Part shown: one piece after another, positions 35,701-44,331 of the stretch
How the letters are laid out: each line of letters opens with the position of its first letter
Numbering within the stretch: the first letter of the stretch is position 1
Assembly: GCF_002844595.1 (NCBI RefSeq)
Contig: NZ_PJNW01000002.1
Location: 248,001 to 312,000 of the forward strand
From: Pleomorphomonas diazotrophica
Lineage (GTDB): Bacteria; Pseudomonadota; Alphaproteobacteria; Rhizobiales; Pleomorphomonadaceae
DNA: 64,000 bases
Reading direction: 5' to 3'
The notes under the pieces: model-generated
Databases searched by the model: none
What the model was told of the DNA's origin: nothing
The model's input: the letters and a program-made list of their open reading frames with translations, nothing else
Made by a program: the position numbers and the translations under genes

Positions 35701-35786
35701 CTTTTAGCCTTTAGTATAGCTCTCGAACAATCCGGGAAAATGCGGGGAGGGGCAAAATTCTTGATATTGTACATCCACAAAAGAAC

Positions 35787-35814
35787 GGGCGCGGCACCTG
35801 TGGATGCCGCGCCC
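35787..35814 (-). terminator. Intrinsic terminator of the iron alcohol dehydrogenase gene
   Basis: GGGCGCGGCA and TGCCGCGCCC form a perfect 10-base stem around an 8-base loop; on the minus strand GTTCTTTTGT follows. It is 24 bases after the adh stop. Confidence 0.88.
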
Positions 35815-35837
35815 GATCGGATCTGTGATCGCTGCTC

Positions 35838-36980
35838 TCAGCCGTAATAGGCGGCCGTATAGAGCGCCTTGACGTCGGTGACCGAGGGCGTGCCGGGGTT
35901 GGTCAGCGTGCAGGGATCGGCGAAGGCGTTCTCGCTCATGCGGTTCAACACCGTCTTGAACTTGGTCTCGTCGAAGTCGACCTCGTCGCAGTCCTTGAAG
36001 GTCGAGGGAATGGCCAGCTTCTTGTTGAGGTCGCGGATCGCCTGGGCCAGGTCCTTGATGCCAAGCACACGCTCCACATAGGCATACTTGTCGGTGAACT
36101 GCCGGTTGAAGTCGATGATGTAGGGCAGCATGATCGCGTTGGCGAGGCCGTGCGTCACGCCGAACTCACCGCCGATCTTGTGAGCCATGGAGTGCACCAG
36201 GCCGAGCGAGGCGTTGGTGAAGGCCATGCCGGCCAGCGCCGAGGCGTTGTGCATGTTGAAGCGGGCCGTCTTGTCGGTCGGCGTCGTGAAGGCCTTCTCG
36301 AGGTTCTCCAGCACCAGCTTGATCGCTTCCACCGCATAGGGGTCGGTAAACGAGGTCGCGGCGATCGAGGCGACGGCTTCCACGGCGTGACACATCACGT
36401 CCATGCCGGTGTTGGAGGTGACGTTGGCGGGCATCACCATCGGCAGGGCAGGGTCGAGGATGGCGATATCCGGCACCATGTCGGCGGCGACGATCGGGTA
36501 CTTGATGTGGTTCTTGGTGTCGGTGATCACCGAGAAGGCGGTGATTTCCGAGGCGGTGCCGGACGTCGAGGGAATGGCGACGAAGCGGGCCTTGTTGCGG
36601 AGCGGCGGCATGGCGCCGACCGGGATGATGTCCTCGAAGGTGAGGTTCGGATGCTCATAGAAGCACCACATCACCTTGGCGGCGTCGAGCGCCGAGCCAC
36701 CGCCGATGGCGACGATCCAGTCGGGCTCGAAGTCCTGCATGGCCTTGGCGCCACGCCAGACGGTTTCGACCGACGGGTTGGGTTCGACGCCGTCGATGAC
36801 GATGGAGTCGATACCGCCCTTCTTGAGGATGGCGATCGCCTGATCCAGGAAGCCGAAGCGCTTCATCGAGCTGCCGCCGGTGACCAGCGCCGCCTTCTTG
36901 CCCTTGAGGTCGGCAAGCTTGGCGAGCGAGCCCTCGCCATAGATGATGGTGCGGGGGATGGAGAAGTTCATCACGGTCAT
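35838..36980 (-). CDS. Iron-containing alcohol dehydrogenase
   Basis: A 380-residue group III (Fe-ADH) enzyme. Domain 1 holds the NAD site (GSSMKRFGFLDQA, DWIVAIGGGSALDAAKVMW, IPSTSGTASEITAFSVITD). Domain 2 has the metal ligands: Asp and His in GMDVMCHAVEA, and His in LGLVHSMAHKIGGEFGVTHGLANAIMLPY. AGGAG precedes the ATG. The substrate alcohol cannot be told from sequence; relatives use ethanol, butanol or methanol. It has its own terminator and is divergent from a LysR-type regulator, which may control it. Confidence 0.94.
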   Translation of the reverse strand: MTVMNFSIPRTIIYGEGSLAKLADLKGKKAALVTGGSSMKRFGFLDQAIAILKKGGIDSIVIDGVEPNPSVETVWRGAKAMQDFEPDWIVAIGGGSALDAAKVMWCFYEHPNLTFEDIIPVGAMPPLRNKARFVAIPSTSGTASEITAFSVITDTKNHIKYPIVAADMVPDIAILDPALPMVMPANVTSNTGMDVMCHAVEAVASIAATSFTDPYAVEAIKLVLENLEKAFTTPTDKTARFNMHNASALAGMAFTNASLGLVHSMAHKIGGEFGVTHGLANAIMLPYIIDFNRQFTDKYAYVERVLGIKDLAQAIRDLNKKLAIPSTFKDCDEVDFDETKFKTVLNRMSENAFADPCTLTNPGTPSVTDVKALYTAAYYG

Positions 36981-37339
36981 CTCAGTCTCCTGTCGGAACG
37001 AGGGAGGGCTCGTCCGGACATGGCAGTCCGTTCCGACTCTTTGTGGGAGGCGGTGGCAGGCGGGCTCTCGGTGGCAAATTCAGGCGTGGTGTCAGTCGGT
37101 TGGCTGACGCCGGAAGTTATTTCCTGATGTCTAGATCAGACTTTGGCGGCAGAAACGCAAGCGATCTAAAAACGTTTAAGTCGTTGGTCCGGAAATAAAA
37201 ACGGTTTACCTGCGGGTAATTTCGCCTGTGTAGTTGTTTTCCCGTAGCCTATTCGGCTTGTAGTTATTTTCACTTAGAAAGCTCGCTGTTCTATGCGAGA
37301 CTTCGGCAGTTTGGTTGGGAACTCGGGAGCGGACTGTCC
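36981..37339. promoter_or_regulatory. adh-lysR divergent control region with 19-base direct repeats
   Basis: No gene lies in these 359 bases. Two copies of TGTAGTTrTTTTCmCkTAG (r = G/A, m = C/A, k = G/T; 16 of 19 identical) start at 37229 and 37259, exactly 30 bases apart, which is about three helical turns. They lie 60-110 bases before the lysR start. The part 37125-37290 is AT-rich. These repeats are good candidate regulator sites. Confidence 0.55.
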
Positions 37340-38248
37340 GTGCAACTTCGTCATCTCAAAGCTTTCATTGCAGCTGCGCAAACTTTGAATTTCACCCGCG
37401 CGGCCGAGGCCGTTCATCTGTCCCAATCGAGTGTGACGGAGCAGATCCAGGCTTTGGAAGCCGAGTTTGGCGTGAGCCTCTTTGATCGATCTCACCGAAG
37501 ATTGGCGCTGACGTCGGCGGGTCAGCGGTTGCTTCCCTACGCGGTCGAACTTCTTGATCTTGCCGGCGAGGCACGCTCCGCCGTCGCCATGACCTCGGCT
37601 GCCGTCTCGGGGGCGCTGGCCGTTGGCGGCCTGGAAACGCTTTGCTCGACGCGTTTGCCTGGATTGCTCGCCGATTTCGGACGCGCGCATCCCTCGGTGG
37701 AACTCAAACTCAAGGCCGCCGACAGCAGCGGGCTCCGTAACGGCTTGATGGGAGGCGAGCTCGACGTGGCATTCATGTTTGGCGCGCCGCCGACGGTGCC
37801 CGCCATCCGCAGCGAGGTCTTGGCCGACGAGGAACTTTTGATTGTCTTGCCGCCAGGTCACAGGTTGGCGGGGCGTGCCACGCTCTTGTCGGAAGACCTG
37901 TCCGAAGAGATGTTTGTCGTTACGCCACGCGGCTGCGTCTACAGGAAGATGTTCGATGAAGCGATGGGGGGCTTGCCCGGAGAGCCGAAACGCTTGGGAG
38001 AGGCGGCAAGCATCGGTGCCATCTTGGGGCTTGTCGAAGCCGGTCAGGGCTGTGCACTGGTGCCGGCCTCGGCCGTGGCCGCGCGAACCTCTCGGCTTGT
38101 CGCCAAGCCCTGGGCTGGGGCGGGGAGCACGCCCATTTCGATGCTGTGGCGGCACAGACGGGTTCAATCTCCCGCGACGGCGGCATTTCTCGCCGCCGTC
38201 CGAGACCATTTTCGGCTTCACACCAACCGTTGGCCGCCATCGACGTGA
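37340..38248 (+). CDS. LysR-family transcriptional regulator
   Basis: A 302-residue LysR-type regulator: helix-turn-helix VQLRHLKAFIAAAQTLNFTRAAEAVHLSQSSVTEQIQALEAEFGVSLFDRSHRRLALTSAG, then a substrate-binding domain from about residue 90 (GALAVGGLETLCSTRLPGLLADF). GTG start at 37340 with GGGAGCGG upstream. It is divergent from the iron alcohol dehydrogenase and its 3' end overlaps the convergent SDR gene by 31 bases. Inducer unknown; regulation of adh is inferred from position and the direct repeats between them. Confidence 0.93.
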   Translation: MQLRHLKAFIAAAQTLNFTRAAEAVHLSQSSVTEQIQALEAEFGVSLFDRSHRRLALTSAGQRLLPYAVELLDLAGEARSAVAMTSAAVSGALAVGGLETLCSTRLPGLLADFGRAHPSVELKLKAADSSGLRNGLMGGELDVAFMFGAPPTVPAIRSEVLADEELLIVLPPGHRLAGRATLLSEDLSEEMFVVTPRGCVYRKMFDEAMGGLPGEPKRLGEAASIGAILGLVEAGQGCALVPASAVAARTSRLVAKPWAGAGSTPISMLWRHRRVQSPATAAFLAAVRDHFRLHTNRWPPST

Positions 38249-38952
38249 ACGACGGTGCCGCACATAAATCCATTGCGCATGATCGACTCGATGGCTTGCG
38301 CAATGTCGTCCGGATGGCCAATCCGGCGAACCAGCAGGCGCTTCGCCATGGCCTCGAGGGCCGCCGTCTTGCCTTTGCCGGCGACCGAGTCCCAAATGGG
38401 CGTATCGACCCAACCGGGCGAAACGGCGTTGATGCGGATCGGCGCCAACTCGACGGCCAGCGCATAGACAAGGGACTCGAGCGCGCCGTTGATGGCGGCA
38501 ACCACCGATCCCTTCGCCGCTGGCCGATAGGCAGCAATGCCGGAGGTGAAAGTGATCGATCCTCCTGCTTCAAGGCGTGGAGCACCGTGCTTGGCTAGCA
38601 GCAGCGGCGCCAGCACCTTGGAATCGATAACGCGGCGCGCAACCGAAACCTGCATCTCTGGCAGCGGAACGTACACTCCTCCCACGTCGGCAGCCGTGGA
38701 CACGATGTGATGAAGCGGGCCGATCGAGGCGAACAGGCGCTCCACCTCGTCTTCCCGCGTGGCATCGGCGACGACGGTGTTCAACTCGGGCCTGTCGCCA
38801 AGTGTCGCCCGTGCCTCGTTCAGTCGATCCAACGACCGACCAACTATAGTCACGGCGGTTCCACTGGCAAGCAAGCGTGAAGCAAGTGCGAACCCCATTC
38901 CAGAGCTTCCGCCCACAACAAGAACATGCTCGCAAGTTTTTGTGTCTGACAA
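38218..38952 (-). CDS. SDR-family protein lacking the catalytic Tyr and Lys
   Basis: A 244-residue short-chain dehydrogenase fold. The nucleotide site is VLVVGGSSGMGFALASRLLASG with VGRS following, and the PG motif is INAVSPGWVDTP. The Ser of the active site is kept (TFTSG, Ser137), but the YxxxK positions 14 and 18 residues later are Val151 and Asn155 in GSVVAAINGALESL. A nearby Tyr142/Lys147 does not have the right spacing. I recall a subfamily with this feature; its reaction is not known to me. Start is a TTG at 38952 with GAGGAGA 6 bases upstream. The gene overlaps lysR tail-to-tail by 31 bases. Confidence 0.87.
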   Translation of the reverse strand: MSDTKTCEHVLVVGGSSGMGFALASRLLASGTAVTIVGRSLDRLNEARATLGDRPELNTVVADATREDEVERLFASIGPLHHIVSTAADVGGVYVPLPEMQVSVARRVIDSKVLAPLLLAKHGAPRLEAGGSITFTSGIAAYRPAAKGSVVAAINGALESLVYALAVELAPIRINAVSPGWVDTPIWDSVAGKGKTAALEAMAKRLLVRRIGHPDDIAQAIESIMRNGFMCGTVVHVDGGQRLV

Positions 38953-39402
38953 ATTCTATCTCCTCGGCTGGACGGCGCGTCTAGACGCTCGACGAGAAGA
39001 GATTAACGACGGATGTCCTTCACCGGAAACGGGAAGCTACGATACTTGCGATCGGAAAAGCCGATGGAGTCGAAGGGCTTTGCGCAGCAGCGCGACGTGC
39101 AAGATAAAAGACCGAGCCGGCCAGAGCCAACCCGGTCACGTTGGTGCTAAAAATTGCTTTACATATGAAGTTACTTTTGCGCGAATGCCCGCCGCCGGAA
39201 ACCGTATTTGCGCGTAATGTTACCGATCGAAATAAATCAACCGGCGGGCTCATGTTTCGCGCGTTGCCTGGGGCATTGATAGGGCTTGGCGATAGCAGCG
39301 GTCCCTGTCGAAGCTAGCCATGCGATCCGGTGACGGACCGGAACGAGCGTTGGACCAGCTATCTGTTGGAATCCGCGCCTTGAGGCGCCTCTCTCAAAGG
39401 GA
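38953..39402. other. Intergenic region without a recognised gene
   Basis: About 450 bases between the SDR gene and tRNA-Leu. Open frames on either strand are short and without similarity. The middle (39130-39260) is more AT-rich. It should contain the SDR promoter; I cannot identify clear boxes. The base pairs just downstream of the tRNA 3' end show no T run that would terminate it. Confidence 0.4.
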
Positions 39403-39487
39403 TGGTGCGGACGGCGGGGATCGAACCCGCATGACCAAGGCCGAGGGATTTTAAGTCCCTTGCGTCTACCAGTTTCGCCACGTCCGC
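39403..39487 (-). tRNA. tRNA-Leu (anticodon UAA)
   Basis: Read on the minus strand it begins GCGGACGTGG and ends GTCCGCACCA, an 85-base class II tRNA with the CCA encoded. The acceptor stem GCGGACG/CGTCCGC is perfect. The anticodon stem-loop GGGACTTAAAATCCC gives anticodon TAA. A variable arm of leucine size (CTCGGCCTTGGTCATG region) and the TψC arm with GGTTCGATCCC are present. No integrase or repeated 3' end indicating an attachment site is seen nearby. Confidence 0.97.
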
Positions 39488-39598
39488 GTTGCCGGCGATA
39501 TTGCTGGCCGAGGCGGTCGGGTCAAGCCCCGATCGCCACCGATCGAGGCGGAGCGGCACTTCCGTTCAGTTCCCGGAAGCGCCGCCTCGGAGGATGGA

Positions 39599-39994
39599 TC
39601 AGCCGCACATCTTGGCGGGCGGCGCGTCCTTGCCACCGAGCACCGACAAACGGACGTTGGCCGTGCCGGAGCTCACCATGCCGAGTTCGTTGGCGGCGGT
39701 GCGGGCCAGGTCGATGACTCGCCCCTTGATGAATGGACCGCGGTCGTTGATGCGCACCACCACGGTGCGACCGTTTCTGAGATTTTCGACTTCGACAAGG
39801 GTGCCGAAGGGCAGGGTGCGATGGGCGGCGGTGCGGGAGCCGACCTTCATGCGCTCGCCGCTCGCGGTGCGCCCGCGCTCGGCATACCAGGATGCCTTGC
39901 CGCATTGGGCCAGCGCCGGCGCTGCCTGGTTAAAAAACGCGACCGCCATGGCGGCCGTGAAAAAAGCGCGTGCAGCGCTTGTTTTGAAGAGCAT
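39599..39994 (-). CDS. Septal ring lytic transglycosylase RlpA-like protein
   Basis: A 131-residue secreted protein: signal peptide (residues 1-29, ending APALA) and one double-psi beta-barrel domain, [76 protein letters not shown]. The Glu in TASGE and the Asp in INDRGPF match the RlpA catalytic positions. It has no SPOR domain and no lipobox, so it is a minimal, probably soluble periplasmic form. Two cysteines remain (AQCGK and KMCG at the end) and could form a disulfide joining both ends. Confidence 0.92.
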   Translation of the reverse strand: MLFKTSAARAFFTAAMAVAFFNQAAPALAQCGKASWYAERGRTASGERMKVGSRTAAHRTLPFGTLVEVENLRNGRTVVVRINDRGPFIKGRVIDLARTAANELGMVSSGTANVRLSVLGGKDAPPAKMCG

Positions 39995-40207
39995 TCAGTC
40001 AATCCTGTTTGACCCGCGTTGGCAGCGCGGACGAGCCTCCATAGGGACCACCGGCGGTTACCGGCGATCAGCGACGGAGGCTCAAAACAGGGAGAAATGC
40101 GGCGAGAATCAGGCCACGCCTTTTCGAGGCGGACAACCGGAAGTCGGTTTAGCCGCCTTAAAAGTCTGCGAATCAGTTATTTACATGGTGAATAGAATTT
40201 TAGCAGA

Positions 40208-40729
40208 TCAGTCGTTGCCCTGCCGGGAAATGGGCGGCTGGAAGGCAAAACCCAGGTCCCAGGGGAAGTAGATCCACGTATCCTGGCTGACCTCGGTGAT
40301 GAAGGTATCGACCAGAGGCCGGCCCTTGGGCTTGGCATAGACGGTGGCGAAATGCGCCTTCGGCAGCATGTCGCGGACCATGCGGGCCGTCTTGCCGGTG
40401 TCGACGAGGTCGTCGATGATCAGCACGCCCGCACCTTCACCACCGTCGAGAGCGACGATATCAGGGCTCACTTGCTTGATGATCTGCAGTTCGCCCTGCG
40501 TGGTGTAGTCGTGATAGGAGGCGATGCCGACCGTTTCGATGATGCGGATGTTGAGCTCGCGCGCCACGATGGCCGCCGGCACCAGACCGCCGCGGGTGAT
40601 GCAGACGATGGCCTTCCATTCGCCGAGGCCGGCGAGCCGCCAGGCCAGCGCCCGGGCGTCGCGGTGGAACTGATCCCAGGAAACCGGGAAAGCCTTGGGA
40701 GCGAGCGGCTGGGCGTCTTGCGGGGACAT
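40208..40729 (-). CDS. gpt: Xanthine(-guanine) phosphoribosyltransferase
   Basis: A 173-residue type I phosphoribosyltransferase that salvages xanthine and guanine with PRPP. Features: [40 protein letters not shown], the PRPP loop [21 protein letters not shown] and the C-terminal [18 protein letters not shown] with the base-binding Trp. The ATG at 40729 with AAGGATC gives the family length. It complements the de novo purine genes elsewhere in the window. Confidence 0.94.
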   Translation of the reverse strand: MSPQDAQPLAPKAFPVSWDQFHRDARALAWRLAGLGEWKAIVCITRGGLVPAAIVARELNIRIIETVGIASYHDYTTQGELQIIKQVSPDIVALDGGEGAGVLIIDDLVDTGKTARMVRDMLPKAHFATVYAKPKGRPLVDTFITEVSQDTWIYFPWDLGFAFQPPISRQGND

Positions 40730-40788
40730 GGTGGCGATCCTTCGAGATCTGGCGTCGAGCTTTCTCAAATGCCCGTTTCGTGTCGATT

Positions 40789-41556
40789 TCAATAGTCGGT
40801 GAGAGTGCTATCCCCGGCTTTGTGGCGGGCTATGTCCGCGAGCATGGCTTCCACCGCCGTCTTGGCCACGGCGAGTGCAGCCGCATCGCGCGAGCGGATC
40901 ACCAGCTTGGTCGAGAAGTTGCGGGCGGCAAGCACCGGATAGCTGCCGATGGACACCAACGGATGGGCCTCTGCCACCTCGCCAAGCGCGGTGCCGATCA
41001 CCCCTTCGCCGAACGGGCAGTCGACGGTGACCGACTGCACCGGAACGCCACCATGGAGTTCCTTCTCGATGTTGAGCAGCATTGCCTGCATGATCTTGGG
41101 TACGCCGGCCATGACGAAGACATTGCCGATATGGAAGCCGGGCGCCTTGGAGACGGGGTTGTCGATCAGCGTGGCGCCGACGGGGATGCGCGCCATCCGG
41201 AGACGGGCCTCGGTCAACTCCTCGGGCGCCACATAGTGCTGGCGCAGGATCTCGATGGCCTCGGGATGATATTCGATGGCAACGCCGAAGGCCTTGGCCA
41301 CCGCGTCGGCGGTGATGTCGTCGTGCGTCGGCCCGATGCCGCCGGTGGTGAAGACGTAGGTATAGGCGGTCCTCAGCGCATCGAGCGCCGCGACGATGCG
41401 GTCCTCCTCGTCGGGAACCACGCGGATTTCCCGGAGGTCGATGCCAATTTCGGTGAGGAAGGCGGCGATATGGCCTGAGTTGCTGTCGCGGGTGCGGCCG
41501 GACAGGATTTCGTCGCCGATGATGAGGACGGCGGCGCTGGGGGACTGGGCTGTCAT
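40789..41556 (-). CDS. CinA N-terminal (molybdopterin-binding-like) protein
   Basis: A 255-residue protein of the competence/damage-inducible CinA N-terminal family: [51 protein letters not shown], then [23 protein letters not shown], the MoaB/MogA-like motif. It lacks the C-terminal nicotinamide-nucleotide amidohydrolase domain of full CinA, as is common in alphaproteobacteria. Relatives may act as ADP-ribose or related pyrophosphatases. It is 59 bases upstream of gpt on the same strand. Confidence 0.9.
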   Translation of the reverse strand: MTAQSPSAAVLIIGDEILSGRTRDSNSGHIAAFLTEIGIDLREIRVVPDEEDRIVAALDALRTAYTYVFTTGGIGPTHDDITADAVAKAFGVAIEYHPEAIEILRQHYVAPEELTEARLRMARIPVGATLIDNPVSKAPGFHIGNVFVMAGVPKIMQAMLLNIEKELHGGVPVQSVTVDCPFGEGVIGTALGEVAEAHPLVSIGSYPVLAARNFSTKLVIRSRDAAALAVAKTAVEAMLADIARHKAGDSTLTDY

Positions 41557-41688
41557 GGATGTCTGAGCCTTTGGAATCGTTGCCTCGTTTGTCGGGTATT
41601 CCGGGGCGCGAGACAATCGCCAACATTACGCGGAATTAAAGTTCCGACGTCGGACCTGCCGCCGGATTGACGCAATCGAGCAAGATAA

Positions 41689-41726
41689 GGCGCCCATTGC
41701 AGGGCGCCCGCCCGGCTTTGTTTTTT
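41689..41726 (+). promoter_or_regulatory. Hairpin and T run in the mprF leader
   Basis: GGCGCCC (41689-41695) and GGGCGCC (41702-41708) form a 7-base stem around ATTGCA, and GTTTTTT follows at 41720-41726, only 10 bases before the mprF ATG. No plus-strand gene lies upstream, so it is not an obvious terminator of another gene and may be an attenuator of mprF. Confidence 0.5.
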
Positions 41727-41736
41727 CAGGTCGATC

Positions 41737-44331
41737 ATGCCCACCGCATTGCCTTCGGGCCCCTCCGATGCTCCTGTCGCGCAGCCCATTCGCTTCATCC
41801 GACTGAAGCCGGTGCTCATCGCGGCGGTGGCGCTTCTCATCGTCGGGCTGTCGGTGTTGGCGCTGTCTCGTCTTTTGTCGGCCATCGTCTACGACGACCT
41901 CATCACCGCCATCGAGAACACCCCCTGGTCGCGAGTCGGCCTGGCCCTGCTGTTCATGGCCGGCAGTTTTCTGGCCCTTTCCGTCTATGACGTGCATGCG
42001 CTCCGTTTCGCCGGAGCGAGGCTTCCCTATCGGCTGGTGGCGCTGGCGAGCTTCTGCGCCTACGCCGTCGGCAACATCGCCGGCTTCGGCCCGTTGACCG
42101 GCGGTTCGGTCCGCTACCGCTTCTACTCGCCCTTCGGCCTGGAGCCGGAGGCGATCGCCAAGGTGGTCGCCTATGTCGCGGCGGCCTTCGGTTTCGGGCT
42201 CGCCTTCGTGGCCGGCCTGGGGCTCGCCATTTCAGGGTCAGATCTCGCCGCGCTGATCGGTCTGCCCGGCGCCACGGTGCGCGGCATCGGAGTCCTAGTT
42301 CTCACCGGCGTTGCGGCGGTGTTGGTTTTCGCCACTCTGCGGCGCGGTTCAGTGACCGTGTTCGGCCGCGCCGTGGCGTTGCCCGGGACTTCCGACATTT
42401 TGTCGCAGCTTCTCGCAACGTCGGTGGATGTGACCTGCGCGGCCGCCGTGCTTTACGTGCTGCTTCCCGATGGCGACGTGTCGTTTCCGGTGGTTCTCGC
42501 CGTCTTCTCGGTAGCGATCGGCGCCGGTGTGCTTAGCCATCTGCCGGGTGGCGTCGGCATCTTCGAGACCATCGTCGTCGGCGCGCTCTGCACACGGCTG
42601 CCGATTGACGGGGTGATTTCGGCCCTGCTTCTCTACCGTATCATCTACTACGTGGTGCCGCTTGTCGTAGCCGTTGGGGCGATGATCGTCAGCGAGGCGC
42701 GCCGGGCCACCATGGCCAGTCCGGCGCTCGTGGCGGCGGTGTCCGGCATCACGCCGGTCATGCTCGGTACGCTGGCCATCGTGCTCGGCGCCATGCTGGT
42801 GTTTTCCGGCGTGACGCCGCCGGCCGACACGCGGCTCGACCTGATGTCGGCCTTCATTCCGCTGCCATTGGTGGAGGGCTCACACTTCGTGGGCTCGGTG
42901 ATCGGCGTCTTCCTGCTGGTGTCCGGTCGCGGCCTCGTGCACCGGCTCGACGGCGCATGGTGGCTGACGATGACGCTGGCGGCCCTGTCGATTCCGCTGG
43001 CGCTTCTCAAGGCATTGGCGGTCGGCGAGGCCGTGCTGCTCGCCATCTTGATCGTCAGTCTCATCTCAGCCCGGCACCTCTATATCCGCCCGGCATCGCT
43101 GCTGCACGACCAGCTCAGCCCGTCATGGTGGCTGTGCATCGCCTCGATCCTGGCGCTTGCCCTGGGCATCCTGTTCTTCGTTTACAAGGAAGTCCCCTAC
43201 AGCCATGACCTCTGGTGGCAGTTCGAGATGTCGGCCGCCGCGCCGCGCTCGTTGCGTGCCGCCGTCGGCATCGGGCTCGCCATGGCCGCCGTCGCCGCCT
43301 GGCTGCTGATCCGGCCGCCGTCCGGCCGCATCGAGCCGGCGAACGCGGACGACGTTCGGCGCGCCGTGGCCATACTCGAACGCGGCGGTCATGCGTCGGC
43401 CAACCTCGTGCGGATGGGCGACAAGAACCTGATGTTCTCCGACGATGGCAGCGCCTTTCTGATGTATGCCAAGCGCGGCCGTTCCTGGATATCGCTCGGC
43501 GATCCGGTCGGCACGGAGGCGGGCCAGCACGAACTCGCTTGGCGTTTCATCGAGATGGCCCGCGCCCACGGCGGCCGCGCCGTGTTCTACCAGGTGCCGG
43601 CCGAGAGCCTCTCGCTCTATGCCGATGCCGGCCTTTCGGCCTTCAAGCTCGGCGAGGAGGCGATCGTCGATCTCGCCGCCTTCGATATCAAAGGCACGCG
43701 CCGCGGCAACTTGCGCAACGCCATCAACAAGGCCGAGCGCGACGGCGTGGTCTTCGAGGTGGTGCCGGCCGATGGCGTGCCGGCCGTTCTCGATGAACTC
43801 TCGACGGTGTCCACGAGCTGGCTGGAGGCCCGCAAGGCACGCGAGAAAACCTTCTCGCTCGGCGCCTTCGAGTCCGACTATGTCGCATCGCAGCCGGTGG
43901 CAGTGCTGAAACGGGCAGGGCGCATCTTCGCCTTTGCGACGTTGATGATCTCTGGTGATGGCCGGGAAGCGGCCATCGACCTAATGCGCTTCACGCCGAA
44001 GTCGCCCAACGGCACCATGGAACTGCTGTTCACCCGGGTGCTCCTGCATTTCAAGGCGGCAGGCTTTGCCAGCTTCAGCCTTGGCATGGCGCCGCTCGCC
44101 GGCCTCTCCGACAGCCCGATGGCGCCGCTCTGGCACAAGCTCGGCCGCGCCGCCTTCGAGCACGGCAATGCCTTCTACAACTTCCACGGCTTGCGCGCCT
44201 TCAAGACCAAGTTCGATCCTGTCTGGCGGCAGCGCTACATGGCGGTGGCCGGCGGCCTCAATCCACTCCTGGCTCTGGCCGACGTCACCTTCGTCATCTC
44301 CCGCGGCCTCAAGGGAGCCGTTTCCAAATGA
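41737..44331 (+). CDS. mprF: Bifunctional lysylphosphatidylglycerol synthetase/flippase MprF (LpiA)
   Basis: An 864-residue membrane protein. Residues about 20-520 hold roughly 14 membrane segments of the flippase (FAGARLPYRLVALASFCAYAVGNIAGFGPLTGGSVRYRFYSPFG; GAGVLSHLPGGVGIFETIV). Residues about 530-860 are the cytoplasmic tRNA-dependent transferase (HASANLVRMGDKNLMFSDDGSAFLMYAKRGRSWISLGDPVG; LRNAINKAERDGV; PLWHKLGRAAFEHGNAFYNFHGLRAFKTKFDPVW). It transfers Lys from Lys-tRNA to phosphatidylglycerol and moves the product to the outer leaflet, giving resistance to cationic peptides and, in Rhizobium tropici, acid tolerance. It overlaps acvB by 4 bases. Confidence 0.96.
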   Translation: MPTALPSGPSDAPVAQPIRFIRLKPVLIAAVALLIVGLSVLALSRLLSAIVYDDLITAIENTPWSRVGLALLFMAGSFLALSVYDVHALRFAGARLPYRLVALASFCAYAVGNIAGFGPLTGGSVRYRFYSPFGLEPEAIAKVVAYVAAAFGFGLAFVAGLGLAISGSDLAALIGLPGATVRGIGVLVLTGVAAVLVFATLRRGSVTVFGRAVALPGTSDILSQLLATSVDVTCAAAVLYVLLPDGDVSFPVVLAVFSVAIGAGVLSHLPGGVGIFETIVVGALCTRLPIDGVISALLLYRIIYYVVPLVVAVGAMIVSEARRATMASPALVAAVSGITPVMLGTLAIVLGAMLVFSGVTPPADTRLDLMSAFIPLPLVEGSHFVGSVIGVFLLVSGRGLVHRLDGAWWLTMTLAALSIPLALLKALAVGEAVLLAILIVSLISARHLYIRPASLLHDQLSPSWWLCIASILALALGILFFVYKEVPYSHDLWWQFEMSAAAPRSLRAAVGIGLAMAAVAAWLLIRPPSGRIEPANADDVRRAVAILERGGHASANLVRMGDKNLMFSDDGSAFLMYAKRGRSWISLGDPVGTEAGQHELAWRFIEMARAHGGRAVFYQVPAESLSLYADAGLSAFKLGEEAIVDLAAFDIKGTRRGNLRNAINKAERDGVVFEVVPADGVPAVLDELSTVSTSWLEARKAREKTFSLGAFESDYVASQPVAVLKRAGRIFAFATLMISGDGREAAIDLMRFTPKSPNGTMELLFTRVLLHFKAAGFASFSLGMAPLAGLSDSPMAPLWHKLGRAAFEHGNAFYNFHGLRAFKTKFDPVWRQRYMAVAGGLNPLLALADVTFVISRGLKGAVSK

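Larger units (their letters stand above)
35425..35706 (-). ncRNA. Candidate small RNA or very short mRNA with its own promoter and terminator
   Basis: Between the adh terminator (35787-35814) and the Anbu gene. On the minus strand TATACT (35718-35713) can be a -10 box, a 15-base Fur-box-like sequence lies at 35700-35686 just after the expected start, and a hairpin with a T stretch ends the segment: GGCCGGATATCC (35458-35447) with GGATATTCGGCC (35443-35432), one mismatch, then TTTTCTTTG. The adh transcript already ends upstream, so this terminator needs another transcript of about 280 bases. Open frames inside have no recognisable similarity. The -35 box (TTTCCC) is poor. Confidence 0.4.

Noticed and set aside
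35331-35780. Minus-strand open frames between Anbu and adh as a protein-coding gene
   Set aside because: Translations are Ser/Arg/Pro-rich with no similarity and no ribosome site; a non-coding or very short product fits the terminator evidence better.
39403-39487. tRNA-Leu as an integration site for a genomic island
   Set aside because: No integrase, no repeated tRNA 3' end and normal composition on both sides in the window.
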